64,000 nt of DNA from JBGTIS01 sp041745535 (GCA_041745535.1 JBGTIS010000054.1:22995-86994), one strand, 5' to 3'; positions 8,893-17,883 are shown, counted from the stretch's first letter. Program-made: numbers and translations. The notes: generated by a model from the letters alone, not told the origin.

Positions 8893-8928
8893 CTACCTGA
8901 ACCACCTGGATTGGCTCAGGTAGCTTTT
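8893..8928. terminator. Bidirectional terminator
   Basis: An 8-bp stem (ctacctga / tcaggtag), extended by two G-C pairs after one mismatch, with a 9-nt loop and followed by cTTTT on the plus strand. It lies between the converging barrel remnant and the lipoprotein gene of the metal-type operon and can serve both. Confidence 0.65.
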
Positions 8929-8931
8929 GTA

Positions 8932-9531
8932 TTACGGTATGGTAATACCAAATGACTGATTCACATCTGATTCGCCCACTGTAACGTCAGAGGTGGCGGA
9001 TTTTAAGCCAGGCTGGTGCTTCAGAATTACCCTAAAGGTACCGCTACCTGCCGCACCGGTTACCCAGGTTGTTTTCAGCCCAACGGGTAGCCCGTTCGTA
9101 TCCTGGTCATTATACTGAAAACTGCCATCAAATAAAGCAGGGGGAGCAACCTGAAAAAAGAACTGATGTTCGTCGCTTTCGTTGTCAACTTCATCAGAAA
9201 TATTATATCCGGCATCTGTTGGATCAAGCAGTTCATTATATAACTCTACAGAAAGCGCATAAGTGGTATGAGCAACAAGCGTAATTTCATCTACCACCGG
9301 ACCGCCAGGGCCATCTCCATCGGCATCTTTTGCCTGTGCTACCACAGGGGAGCCACCGCCACTCGGTGTAAAAGTTAATTTTACAGTTGTAACAGTTTCT
9401 GGTATTTCTTCCGGTACCGGATCGGTTTGGTCGCAACCGGTAAAGCCAATCAGGCCAAATACCAGAAATAAAATACCGTATAATTTAAATTGTATTTTCG
9501 AAGTATGAGATAAAATATGATTTGTGTTCAT
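8932..9531 (-). CDS. Lipoprotein partner of ZnuD-like TonB receptor
   Basis: A 199-residue lipoprotein (lipobox FTGC near residue 33 after a long signal with a basic N-region). The mature part is acidic, rich in Thr and Gly, and looks all-beta, ending GITIP. It lies 7 bp behind the TonB receptor gene on the same strand, so the two are almost surely co-transcribed. Small beta-rich lipoproteins of this type recur next to metal-type TonB receptors in Bacteroidota, where some are labelled type 1 periplasmic binding fold proteins. It most likely sits on the outer membrane and helps capture ligand. I infer this from context; no metal-binding motif is obvious besides scattered Asp/Glu/His. Confidence 0.65.
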   Translation of the reverse strand: MNTNHILSHTSKIQFKLYGILFLVFGLIGFTGCDQTDPVPEEIPETVTTVKLTFTPSGGGSPVVAQAKDADGDGPGGPVVDEITLVAHTTYALSVELYNELLDPTDAGYNISDEVDNESDEHQFFFQVAPPALFDGSFQYNDQDTNGLPVGLKTTWVTGAAGSGTFRVILKHQPGLKSATSDVTVGESDVNQSFGITIP

Positions 9532-9538
9532 CGGTAAC

Positions 9539-11983
9539 TTAATTTTTAAATGTTGAAATATTGAATTTTAAACTAACTATAAAATTTCGCCCTTCATCAT
9601 CGGCATAATATCGCAGTCGGTTGGTATAATTCCGGTAACTCACATTGAACAGATTACGAATGCCCAACCGGAACTGAAGCGCATTGCTTTTGCCCGTGGG
9701 TACCGTAATACCTGCATCTAAATTAACCAGCGTATAGGCCAGCGGAGCTGCTAAAAAATCAAAATTGCTCGGATCTTCAGCAAACAGATTTTTATCCTGT
9801 TCGCCTGCTTCGGTTATTACTTCCGGAGAAATTACCCGGGGTGCACGCTTTTGCCTGGCTGTATAGGCAGCTGAAAATCGCGCATAAACATCCCTGATTT
9901 TTCCCCATTGGTTTTGTTGAAATTCAAAACCAGTTTCTACCTGATTGGCTGGAATGAAGGGCAGATAATCGTTATTCCGAACATCTTTAGCCCATAAATA
10001 ATTGAGTTTTACATTCCAATTTAGAAAGGAAAATAAGGGGTACCGGGTATCTGCATCTATTCCCAAAAACAATGCGTCGGTTTGCCGGTACCAGAAGTAG
10101 GGTAGGGCACCTTCCGGGCGTTTAGTTACTCCTTCTGGCCGGATGAAAATATAATTGTTGATCCGGTGAAGGTAAGCAGAGAAATCCACGTTTAGTTTTT
10201 TGCCATGGTGTTCATACGTATTCAGCCATTTGAATCCCTGTTCGTTCTCAATTGCTACCTGATCAAATTTTCTGATATAGATATTAGCCGGTGGCGGCGC
10301 CTCTCTGTCCCAAAACCATAACAATCCATATTCAAGGCCCGCTGCACTCTGGTGTTTACCAAAGCTATAAAGTTCAGCCATATTCGGTGGTCTCCACGAC
10401 GATCCTACGTTTACAATAATTCGATCCTGTTTCCCTATATGGTAAATAGTATTCAGGGTAGCGGTAAAGTTGGTAAAATGGAAGTTGTCGTAGTAAAAGC
10501 TTTCGTTTAGGTTCCACCCACGGATATCAGAGAATTTTGTATCGTATCGAACGCCAGCCTCCAATTCCCAGAAACTCTTTTCTATGCCTTCAATCAGGTA
10601 AATCCCTGTGGAGTAATTGTTGAAATTCGGAATAAAATTGCTTCTTTGTGTACCCGGAATATTGATGTTATCCTGATAGGCGCCATTTAATCCGATGCTG
10701 CCATCCAGGAGGCCAAACGGATTATGAACCCATTCCAAATCAAGGGAATGGGTAGTGATTTCCAGATTCATAGACGGAATATCGCTCAGCGATCCTATTC
10801 TGATGTCAAACTCTTTCCGCTTATTCAGTTGCAACCCATATTGGATATTAAACCTGCCGAATTCTGTGAGAAAGAATCCATTTATTTTGAATAAATCATG
10901 GGTAGCCTGTTGCCTGGGATTGCCAATGTCATAAGAAAAATCTTCAATAATGGGGGGGCGCTCACTTTCCAGCACCTTTCGCAGATCTTCCAAACTACCG
11001 GTAAGGCCTGTAATTTTCAAAATACCTACTTCCGTATCGAAATGACTATGATACAGTTCAATACCATAAGCAGGTTTCTTTAGACCCAAACCGATGGAAT
11101 AATTAAGTTCTTTCACGCCGGAATTGGTCAAATTGTAATCCGGGGTATGGGTATCTCCGGCATTTTTTGAGCTCCCCTGAATGCGCCAGCCTAATCCGTT
11201 TATCGTGCTAAAACCTCCTTCTAATTGGACATCTCCGGTAAACGATCGGCCATTGCTCATGCCAATCAGGTTAATTTCGCTGTTCAAGCCAGCGCCAGTG
11301 GGCAGGTCAGGTGGTTCCACAATTACTACACCTCCCAACGCTTCCGAACCGTACTTTACGGCTGCCGCGCCTTTTACTACTTTTATTTTTTTCGCGATAA
11401 AAGGATCAATTTCCGGGGCATGTTCGGTGCCCCATTGCTGTCCTTCCAGCTTTACATCATTATTTAAAATCACAATCCTATTGCCCGATAACCCATGCAC
11501 TACAGGTTTGGCTACTCCAGATCCGGTTTTAAGGGTACTAACGCCAGTAAGCTGTGCCAGCGATTCGCCCAACGATTCGCCCCGGGTAATTTCTATTTCT
11601 TTTTCAGTTAATGCGCTTTCCGGTATTGCTGCACTGGTCAGCGATTGTCCTTTAACGATAACATTATTCAGTACCAGGTCATCTTCTTGCAATAAAATGC
11701 TGATTGGTTTTGCTGATGGAACCGAAATGGTTATGTACTGGGTTTTATAGCCTGTAAAACGTACTACCGCTTCGTACTTTCCCTTTGGTATACTTTTAAG
11801 AAAAAACTTACCAGTTGCGTCGGTTACCATTCCCCGATGCAGGTTTTCAAGAAATATGGTAGCACCCGGAAGTGGCGTTCGGTCGGTCGATAACACCTCC
11901 CCACTTAGGGTATGGCCATTATTTTGCGCACTTACCTGGGCGTACAAAATACAGACCGCTACCATAAAGATGTATTTTTTCAT
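9539..11983 (-). CDS. TonB-dependent receptor, ZnuD-like (metal uptake)
   Basis: Outer-membrane TonB-dependent receptor of 814 residues. In order: signal peptide (cleaved after VSAQ, residue 20), a carboxypeptidase-regulatory-like beta domain (about 22-105, with SGEVLSTDRTPLPGATIF), the plug (about 115-230, with KPVVHGLSGNRIVILNN, then EHAPEIDPF and KVVKGAAAVKYGSEALGG) and the barrel to the C-terminus. The plug phrases VHGLSGNR and HAPEIDPF are characteristic of ZnuD-like receptors for zinc and perhaps copper. It sits between a Cys/His small membrane-anchored protein and a lipoprotein on the same strand. The likely job is metal import across the outer membrane; zinc is an inference from the family. 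Confidence 0.85.
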   Translation of the reverse strand: MKKYIFMVAVCILYAQVSAQNNGHTLSGEVLSTDRTPLPGATIFLENLHRGMVTDATGKFFLKSIPKGKYEAVVRFTGYKTQYITISVPSAKPISILLQEDDLVLNNVIVKGQSLTSAAIPESALTEKEIEITRGESLGESLAQLTGVSTLKTGSGVAKPVVHGLSGNRIVILNNDVKLEGQQWGTEHAPEIDPFIAKKIKVVKGAAAVKYGSEALGGVVIVEPPDLPTGAGLNSEINLIGMSNGRSFTGDVQLEGGFSTINGLGWRIQGSSKNAGDTHTPDYNLTNSGVKELNYSIGLGLKKPAYGIELYHSHFDTEVGILKITGLTGSLEDLRKVLESERPPIIEDFSYDIGNPRQQATHDLFKINGFFLTEFGRFNIQYGLQLNKRKEFDIRIGSLSDIPSMNLEITTHSLDLEWVHNPFGLLDGSIGLNGAYQDNINIPGTQRSNFIPNFNNYSTGIYLIEGIEKSFWELEAGVRYDTKFSDIRGWNLNESFYYDNFHFTNFTATLNTIYHIGKQDRIIVNVGSSWRPPNMAELYSFGKHQSAAGLEYGLLWFWDREAPPPANIYIRKFDQVAIENEQGFKWLNTYEHHGKKLNVDFSAYLHRINNYIFIRPEGVTKRPEGALPYFWYRQTDALFLGIDADTRYPLFSFLNWNVKLNYLWAKDVRNNDYLPFIPANQVETGFEFQQNQWGKIRDVYARFSAAYTARQKRAPRVISPEVITEAGEQDKNLFAEDPSNFDFLAAPLAYTLVNLDAGITVPTGKSNALQFRLGIRNLFNVSYRNYTNRLRYYADDEGRNFIVSLKFNISTFKN

Positions 11984-12058
11984 GGATAGCCCTTAACTTT
12001 AAGCCTAAGAAATAACTTCTTGAGGCAAAATGATTGATAGGAATAAAAAAGCTTTGGA

Positions 12059-12436
12059 TTAAAGTTGCGGTAAGCTGGTGCAATGGGGAGGGCCTCTGGA
12101 GGTACAGGTAACCCGTTCGCCCAGATAGGTTGCCGTTACATAAAAACCATCTTGTTTAGCCTGCACATCAATAAACTCATTGGCCTGAAAACTTTCAAGA
12201 AAATGAGTCTGATGAAAAAATAGCGTGCACAAACTACAATCTAAACTGCCAGCTATACCAGAATTATTATGAATGTAGTAGTGAGGCTGAGCCTGCCTAA
12301 CCAGATTTTCTGAAGTACTGCTACTAAGGTTATGCAGATGGGTGGAATAATGTAATGGGAAAAAGGCAAACTGCACGAACAAAACCATAAAGGCAAGCCC
12401 AATAGAAAAATGCAGATGTAATTTTCTTTTTTCCAT
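12059..12436 (-). CDS. Small membrane-anchored Cys/His protein (metal-operon leader gene)
   Basis: A 125-residue protein with one N-terminal hydrophobic segment (about residues 10-28) and a His-rich periplasmic part: YSTHLH, PHYYIH, then the CSLC pair and HQTH, ending with Cys and RGPPH near the C-terminus. The layout resembles DUF2946-type small proteins found beside heavy-metal receptors, which have CxxC/His motifs and a terminal R-x-PP motif. It precedes the ZnuD-like receptor by 75 bp on the same strand and probably starts the operon. Binding or sensing of a metal ion at the periplasmic face is the plausible role; no experiment-backed function is known to me. Confidence 0.6.
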   Translation of the reverse strand: MEKRKLHLHFSIGLAFMVLFVQFAFFPLHYSTHLHNLSSSTSENLVRQAQPHYYIHNNSGIAGSLDCSLCTLFFHQTHFLESFQANEFIDVQAKQDGFYVTATYLGERVTCTSRGPPHCTSLPQL

Positions 12437-12684
12437 TGCGTCGAATGTAAAGTTTTTACGTCATAAATTCAAAAACAGGCCAATAGTTTTTAATTATGAC
12501 TAAAAGCAGAACCTGTTCTAAAACACATTTGAAAGTGCCAAAACATATTTTTTATTATTTGGAAATTAAAATAAGTGAATTTTTTTTTGTAATTTTATGA
12601 AAATTTTTAATTTTTATAATTTTAATACAATTCAAACAATTTATTAATTAAGATTACGTATCGTGTAATGATTGTTTAAATTAT
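12437..12684. other. Divergent AT-rich regulatory spacer
   Basis: This non-coding DNA separates the metal-type operon (minus) from the TraR/DksA-like gene (plus). On the minus strand, TTTTTG and TACATTCG with a 20-bp spacer, close to the 12436 start, make a weak -33/-7 candidate that would give almost no leader. I see no clear Zur- or Fur-like palindrome. Confidence 0.35.
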
Positions 12685-12714
12685 TTTGTTTATAGGAAGT
12701 AATCGATAAATTTG
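12685..12714 (+). promoter_or_regulatory. Bacteroidota-type promoter of the TraR/DksA-like gene
   Basis: TTTG (12685-12688) and TAAATTTG (12707-12714) separated by 18 bp match the -33 TTTG / -7 TAnnTTTG consensus of the Bacteroidota primary sigma factor. Transcription would start near 12720, leaving a leader of about 35 nt. Confidence 0.55.
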
Positions 12715-12753
12715 CGCAAAATTTTATTTGGTAATGTGTAAATAAGATGTCTC

Positions 12754-13137
12754 ATGAGCCAGGAAGAAAAAACTAGATATTCTACAGAAGAATTAAAAGA
12801 ATTCGAAAAAATTATTGACGAAAAATTGAATAAGGCTAAAGAAGAACTGGAATACATTAAGTCTACGCTGAGTAGAAAAGATGATCCCGGAACGGATAAT
12901 ACGGTGGGTAGTACCAAGGTGCTGGAAGATGGCGCTGATACCATTGAAAAAGAAAATTTAAGTCAGTTAGCCGCTCGTCAGCAAAAGTTTATCAACCAAT
13001 TAGAGAATGCCAAGGCACGAATTAAAAATGGCACCTATGGTATTTGTATTGATACCGGCAAACTTATACCCAAAGAGCGCCTGCGGGCTGTGCCACACAC
13101 CATGCATTCTATTGAGGCAAAACTGAGCCGGCAATAA
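12754..13137 (+). CDS. TraR/DksA-family protein lacking the zinc finger cysteines
   Basis: A 127-residue cytoplasmic protein: a long N-terminal coiled-coil helical region (about 5-60), then the globular TraR/DksA-type end with YGICIDTGKLIPKERL and RAVPHTMHSIEAK. DksA-type proteins enter the RNA polymerase secondary channel and modulate transcription with ppGpp. The canonical four cysteines (CxxC...CxxC) are reduced to one, with Thr and Ser/Ala-like residues in the other places, so the fold must hold without zinc; this substitution is common in Bacteroidota homologues. A Bacteroidota promoter lies upstream, and scpB follows on the same strand after about 110 bp. Confidence 0.8.
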   Translation: MSQEEKTRYSTEELKEFEKIIDEKLNKAKEELEYIKSTLSRKDDPGTDNTVGSTKVLEDGADTIEKENLSQLAARQQKFINQLENAKARIKNGTYGICIDTGKLIPKERLRAVPHTMHSIEAKLSRQ

Positions 13138-13245
13138 TTTATTTACATTACCCATGTATGTGCGGCAGGTTCCTGGTAAACCAAACATTTGCCTGGAATT
13201 TGCCGCGTTTATTTTTATATTAACTCTTCACCATTAAAGTGTATC

Positions 13246-13884
13246 ATGGAATTTTTGAAGTATCATATTGAGGCATTAATTTTTTGCGCGGCCAAACCTA
13301 TCACTATTGCTGAAATTAGAAACTGTTTATCAGAAATGTTTGACGCGGAGGTTTCGGAAGAAGACATATACCTGGTGGTAGAGGAACTTGTAGCTAAATA
13401 CAATAATGACGACTTTGCTTTTCAGATTTACCACATAGGAAAAGGATACCAATTTTTGACCAAACCAGCCTACCAGGCTAGTATTGGAATTTTACTGAAA
13501 CAACAATCTAAAAAGCGCCTTTCTACAGCCGCCCTCGAAACGCTTTCTATTATTGCTTATAAACAACCGGTTACCAAAGCTTCGGTAGAGCAAATCAGGG
13601 GAGTAGGGTGCGATTATGCTATTCAAAAGCTACTCGAAAAATCGTTGGTTACCATTTTAGGAAAAGATGACACCATTGGTAAGCCGCTTTTATACGGCAC
13701 CAGCGACAAATTTATGGAGTATTTTGGTATTAATAGTCTGGACGACCTGCCCACCCTTAAAGATTTCATTCAGGATGATAATTCAATCGGTGAAGAGGAA
13801 CTGGAAGGTTTGAACTTATCGGATGACATGGTGTCACCTAAACTTTCTAAAAATTGGGGAGATAAAGACAATAACTTATTTTAA
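13246..13884 (+). CDS. scpB: Segregation and condensation protein B (ScpB)
   Basis: ScpB (212 residues from the chosen start) is the kleisin-associated winged-helix partner in the SMC-ScpAB condensin that compacts and segregates the chromosome. The start MEFLKYHIEALIFCA matches family N-termini; an earlier in-frame ATG at 13189 would add 19 residues of unrelated sequence. Two winged-helix domains follow: the first spans about 1-85 (AKPITIAEIRNCL, YQFLTKP) and the second about 85-165, with the family signature LSTAALETLSIIAYKQPVT and RGVGCDYAIQKLLEK. The C-terminus is an acidic flexible tail of about 45 residues. scpA is not in the window. Confidence 0.93.
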   Translation: MEFLKYHIEALIFCAAKPITIAEIRNCLSEMFDAEVSEEDIYLVVEELVAKYNNDDFAFQIYHIGKGYQFLTKPAYQASIGILLKQQSKKRLSTAALETLSIIAYKQPVTKASVEQIRGVGCDYAIQKLLEKSLVTILGKDDTIGKPLLYGTSDKFMEYFGINSLDDLPTLKDFIQDDNSIGEEELEGLNLSDDMVSPKLSKNWGDKDNNLF

Positions 13885-13934
13885 CGCATGGGTTTCAAGT
13901 CCGATCATACCAAATTTCCCATTCCTGACCCTCC

Positions 13935-15479
13935 CTAAACCTTATCGCTGATTATCGAACCACCAGAAATCAAATCAATTAAATCATCAAGGTATTCACG
14001 GTTGTTAGCCAGGCGGGGTACTTTATTTTGTCCGCCCAGTTTGCCCCTTTTTTTCATCCAGCGGTAAAAAGTTCCTGATTCAACCTGATGAACCAAAGGT
14101 TGTTCCACTACCAGGTTTTTGGCACGTTTGGCATCATAATCAGAATTGATTTTTCGTAGCGTTTCGTCCAGGATGCGGGTAAATTCCTGTATATCGCTGG
14201 GAGCAACAGAAAATTCTATAATCCATTCGTGGCACCCTTTTTTACCTGCCGCGATGTACTTTGGTCCGGCTGTAAATTCTTTAAATATCGATCGCGTTTG
14301 TTCACAGGCCAAAGCAATGGCTTTTTCAGCATTTTCAACAATTAGTTCCTCGCCAAACGCATTGATAAATTGCTTGGTTCTGCCACTGATTTTAAACCGG
14401 AAAGGAGATAAAGAGGTAAATTTGATGGTATCGCCAATTTTATAACGCCAGAGGCCCGCATTGGTAGTAATTACCATCGCATAGTTTTTATTAATTTCTA
14501 CCTCGCTGATGTCCAGGGTTTTCGGGTTTTCCTGATCTGTTTCGCTAACTGGAATAAACTCATAAAAAATACCATAATCCAGCATCAGCAGCATTTCGTC
14601 GGAATCAGTTTTGTCCTGAATACCGAAGAACCCTTCGGTAGCGTTATAAGTTTCCATATAGCGCATCGTACCCGAAGGAATCAGCGACTGGAAAAGCGAC
14701 CGGTAAGGTGTAAAAGCTACAGCGCCATGGATAAACAATTCCAGGTTGGGCCATACTTCCAGAATATTTTTTTTGCCTTTTAATTCTACCACCCGTTGTA
14801 AAATAGCGATGGTCCAGGTGGGTACGCCAGAAATACTGGTTACATTTTCATCGGCTGTGGCGGCCGCTATTTTCTCTATTTTCTTTTCCCAGTTATCCAT
14901 CAGGGCAATGTCGAGGCTGGGCGTACGTACAAACTGAGCCCAAAGGGGCAGGTTTTTCATGAGTACAGCCGATACATCACCATACCTGGAGCGGGCATTT
15001 TCATCAACCGGATTGATCTGCTGGCTACCGCCTACCGCCAGGTTTTTGCCAGAAAATACTTTGGTTTCGGGATAATTATTTACATAAATGGAGAGCAAAT
15101 CTTTACCTCCTTTAAAATGACATTCTTCCAGTGCTTCGGCTGAAACCGGAATAAATTTACTTTGGGCATTGGTGGTGCCAGACGACTTGGCAAACCAGCG
15201 AATTTCACTGGGCCACAAAATGTTCTGCTCCCCTTTCATTAGCCGGTTAATATAAGGGAAAAATTCCTCGTAGGAAGAAATAGGGACTCTGTTTTGAAAT
15301 TCTTTGATGCCTTTTATTGAACCAAAACCATATTTTTTACCAAATTCAGTGTTATCGGCATATTTAACCAAACCCTCCAGCAATTCTTTCTGAACTTCGA
15401 ATGGGTATTTCATAAATAACTCAATCTGGTGAATTCTTTTTTTCATAATCCACCGTATTACTGAATTAAGTATTTCCAT
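13935..15479 (-). CDS. GH3-family acyl-adenylate-forming protein (copy 1)
   Basis: A 514-residue protein of the GH3 family, related to plant auxin-amido synthetases and the wider acyl-adenylating enzymes. The ATP-binding Ser/Thr/Gly loop is FAKSSGTTNAQSKFIP (about residue 104), the second motif is ETYNATEGF (about 280) and the hinge-type strand is GLWRYKIGDTIKF. The basic end GKLGGQNKVPRL is shared with the second GH3 protein in the window. The bacterial function is not established; it may adenylate a carboxylic acid and pass it to an amine or thiol. It lies 62 bp downstream of lptB on the same strand and is probably co-transcribed. The start with two Met residues close together is kept at the first. 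Confidence 0.88.
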   Translation of the reverse strand: MEILNSVIRWIMKKRIHQIELFMKYPFEVQKELLEGLVKYADNTEFGKKYGFGSIKGIKEFQNRVPISSYEEFFPYINRLMKGEQNILWPSEIRWFAKSSGTTNAQSKFIPVSAEALEECHFKGGKDLLSIYVNNYPETKVFSGKNLAVGGSQQINPVDENARSRYGDVSAVLMKNLPLWAQFVRTPSLDIALMDNWEKKIEKIAAATADENVTSISGVPTWTIAILQRVVELKGKKNILEVWPNLELFIHGAVAFTPYRSLFQSLIPSGTMRYMETYNATEGFFGIQDKTDSDEMLLMLDYGIFYEFIPVSETDQENPKTLDISEVEINKNYAMVITTNAGLWRYKIGDTIKFTSLSPFRFKISGRTKQFINAFGEELIVENAEKAIALACEQTRSIFKEFTAGPKYIAAGKKGCHEWIIEFSVAPSDIQEFTRILDETLRKINSDYDAKRAKNLVVEQPLVHQVESGTFYRWMKKRGKLGGQNKVPRLANNREYLDDLIDLISGGSIISDKV

Positions 15480-15541
15480 ATATTATAAAATAAAGCTGGG
15501 GTTAATGAACTGGGTTATAAAATATAACTTACAAATATAAC

Positions 15542-16276
15542 TTATATTTTTCTTCTAAGTTCAAAATGTTGCCCAAGGTATACCCGCCGCACCTGTTCAT
15601 CTGCTGCCAGTTCTTCGGCACTACCGGCTTTGAGTAGTTTCCCTTCAAACATGAGGTAAGCGCGGTCGGTGATGGATAGGGTTTCGTTTACATTATGATC
15701 GGTAATGAGGATACCAATATTTTTGTTTTTTAACTGGGCTACAATGGTTTGTATTTCTTCTACCGCAATGGGGTCAACCCCGGCAAAAGGCTCGTCTAAT
15801 AATATAAACTTAGGATTAACGGCCAAAGCTCTGGCAATTTCAGTACGGCGTCTTTCTCCTCCGGAAAGCACCAGGCCCTGATTTTTTCTAACATGTGTAA
15901 GGCTGAATTCCTCGAGCAGACTTTCCATTTTTTCTTTCTGCTCTTTTTTAGAAAGTTTGGTCATTTCCAGTACGGCTTTCAGGTTATCTTCCACACTTAG
16001 TTTTCGGAAAACAGAAGGCTCTTGCGCCAGGTACCCAATACCAATTTTGGCGCGCTTGTGCATGGGCAAATCTGTAATTTCCTGTGTGCCTAAAAAAATT
16101 TTTCCCGCGTTCGGTTTAATTAACCCTACTATCATATAAAATGAAGTGGTTTTACCGGCGCCATTCGGACCTAATAAACCCACAATTTCTCCCTGTGCGA
16201 CTTCTACAGATATGTGATCTACAACGGTGCGGGCTTTATACTTTTTAACGAGGTCCTGACCTTTTAATACTAACAT
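15542..16276 (-). CDS. lptB: LPS export ABC transporter ATPase LptB
   Basis: The ATPase subunit of the LptB2FG transporter, which extracts lipopolysaccharide from the inner membrane and pushes it across the Lpt bridge. It has 244 residues, the usual length. Motifs: Walker A GPNGAGKTT (36-44), Q-loop around YLAQEPSVFRKLS, ABC signature LSGGERRRTEIARAL, Walker B ILLDEPFAGVDP and the switch His in LITDHNVNET. FAGVDP and DHNVNET are typical of LptB over other ABC ATPases. It is upstream of the GH3 gene on the same strand, and a strong terminator isolates it from the gene before it. Confidence 0.93.
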   Translation of the reverse strand: MLVLKGQDLVKKYKARTVVDHISVEVAQGEIVGLLGPNGAGKTTSFYMIVGLIKPNAGKIFLGTQEITDLPMHKRAKIGIGYLAQEPSVFRKLSVEDNLKAVLEMTKLSKKEQKEKMESLLEEFSLTHVRKNQGLVLSGGERRRTEIARALAVNPKFILLDEPFAGVDPIAVEEIQTIVAQLKNKNIGILITDHNVNETLSITDRAYLMFEGKLLKAGSAEELAADEQVRRVYLGQHFELRRKI

Positions 16277-16391
16277 TATTAAGAAAAGAATTTAATAGAA
16301 TATTTACTTCTTTACGAGGATAATGTAAGCAGGGTTTTTCCGGAAAACAAGCCCGAAATTAATAAAATAGGGGATAAGCTGGTGAAAAAAG

Positions 16392-16425
16392 AAAAGGTAC
16401 TATAATTATGATTACAGTACCTTTT
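16392..16425 (-). terminator. Strong intrinsic terminator
   Basis: A perfect 10-bp stem (aaaaggtact / agtacctttt) with a 14-nt loop, 32 bp after the stop of the unknown 217-residue gene. On the minus strand it runs into TTTTCTTTTTTC, so it should end that transcript before lptB. Confidence 0.75.
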
Positions 16426-16456
16426 AAAAAAATAATATGCTACAGAAGCTAAAGTA

Positions 16457-17110
16457 TTAAAGCTGAGTTTGCAGGATTTGATACCTGCGCTGCTCTTTTA
16501 TTTGTCTTGTTTCCTGTTTTGCCTGAAACTGATTTTGAATGCTGTTGGCAAATACTTCGTTGCCAGAAATATATTTAATGGTAAGATACATGCCACGTTT
16601 AATTATTAAACAATTTCCTTCGGCATCAATAACCGAATTATCATTTGGGTGCGCGTCGGCCAGGCTAAAATATTTTACATTCAGAATGTGTTCAATTTTT
16701 TTAAGACTGGGCGTGTTCACATCTTTAAACGTATAACTGCCATAAAAGAACATATCTTTTAAAAAATGGAGTTGCGAAATTACTTTATAACCGCCAATAT
16801 TAAATTTATAGAATATCACTTTATGGTTAGCGATTCTTCGGGTATTATCAAAAACAAATCTGGGTTTACCCAGCTTTTGCACCACCTCCGCATATGGCGT
16901 ATTAAATTCTATATCTCTGAATTTGATCCTGATATGATCAACCCTGGGGGTGGTATCGGAATGCCAAAAAAGGTTGATTAATCCTTTTGAGCTTTCTTCC
17001 CGAAAAAGGCTTTTATAGTACTCTTCTTTTGAACTATAATAATAATAGGTGTTGCTCGACTTAAAAAATTTGTCAAGCAATCTGCCTGGAGTAAAACGTG
17101 TAAGGCCCAT
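16457..17110 (-). CDS. Conserved-looking protein of unknown function
   Basis: A 217-residue protein with no signal peptide or membrane segment. The first 45 residues are rich in Tyr, Ser and Phe; the middle (about 65-125) alternates beta-strand patterns, including FNTPYAEVVQKLGKPRFV, a helix-turn pattern that faintly resembles BamE/SmpA-fold proteins. The C-terminal 40 residues are charged and Gln-rich, likely a helix. I do not recognise the family. It stands alone between a long non-coding gap upstream and a strong terminator downstream. Codon use looks like its neighbours, though slightly AT-richer. No function is proposed. Confidence 0.55.
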   Translation of the reverse strand: MGLTRFTPGRLLDKFFKSSNTYYYYSSKEEYYKSLFREESSKGLINLFWHSDTTPRVDHIRIKFRDIEFNTPYAEVVQKLGKPRFVFDNTRRIANHKVIFYKFNIGGYKVISQLHFLKDMFFYGSYTFKDVNTPSLKKIEHILNVKYFSLADAHPNDNSVIDAEGNCLIIKRGMYLTIKYISGNEVFANSIQNQFQAKQETRQIKEQRRYQILQTQL

Positions 17111-17883
17111 ATAAAATGTAAATGAAAAAATGAGTAATTAAATCCATAAAAAAATAACGTCAAAGAAACTAGTAACAAATTTGCTCAGATAAAAAATAAA
17201 CGCACATATTCTGATGACGTAGTGATTTAAATAAATTAAAAATTTTTTATGGCAATTTAATTCTAAATATCAATAACCACAGTTACTAAATGGCTTATAA
17301 TTACCGATGTGCCTATTTCTAAATTTCCACTAAAAATTTCTCTTGAGGTCGTTAAAAATATTTAACTAGTAACAGGGTTCATCGGGTTAATAGGAAATAA
17401 AAAAGCTCCTGGATGTTTGAGACTGCTATTTTTAATAAGTTTTTTAATAAAAAACATAATAAATATAATATAGTTTGGGTAGCTGCCCTGGTTCCAATCC
17501 AGGTACTTATTATATTTTTCTAAAATTGAAATCAAGTACTAACTAGAGGGTCAAAAATTATTGGTGTAATATTTTCTATTATAGTTCCAGATTTAAATTC
17601 ATTTGGTAATAATCTCTAATTATTAGTGAAAATTAAACTTCCAAGATTAAAAAATTGTCGGTTTTAAGGTATAGCTTCTTACAGGTAATTTTATAATTAT
17701 TTTAACAATTTTTTTAAATAAAATGTAATAAAACCAAATAAATTAATATAGTTATATATATTATTGTTTTAGTATAATTTATCATTTAAGGTTTCTCATT
17801 AGCTTATCCATTACCATAATAATTTCAAGCAGATTACACTTACCTTTGCCGGAGCAGCCTTGCTGCTTTTCATTGCAGGCAAT
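17111..17883. other. Long AT-rich gene-free region
   Basis: About 770 bp without a plausible gene on either strand, very AT-rich except for one GC-richer patch near 17475-17503. It contains the imperfect hairpin listed separately and a few short AT palindromes (for example gttaaaaatatttaac at 17351-17366). It should carry the folC promoter. This is the largest unexplained gap in the window. Confidence 0.5.
17461..17517. other. Imperfect hairpin with T-arm-like inner loop
   Basis: The arms AAATATAATA (17461-17470) and TATTATATTT (17508-17517) pair perfectly, followed by AGT/ACT after one bulged base. They enclose a small hairpin CCTGG-TTCCAAT-CCAGG (17487-17503), a 5-bp stem with a 7-nt loop like a tRNA T-arm. 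A T-run follows on the plus strand. This could be the terminator end of a small RNA or a chance fold in AT-rich DNA. Confidence 0.3.

Noticed and set aside
17434..17511. A tRNA gene
   Set aside because: A 5-bp stem with a 7-nt loop (TTCCAAT) and a 7-bp outer pairing recall a tRNA, but there is no D-arm with GG, no anticodon arm, and a C where the T-loop purine should be.
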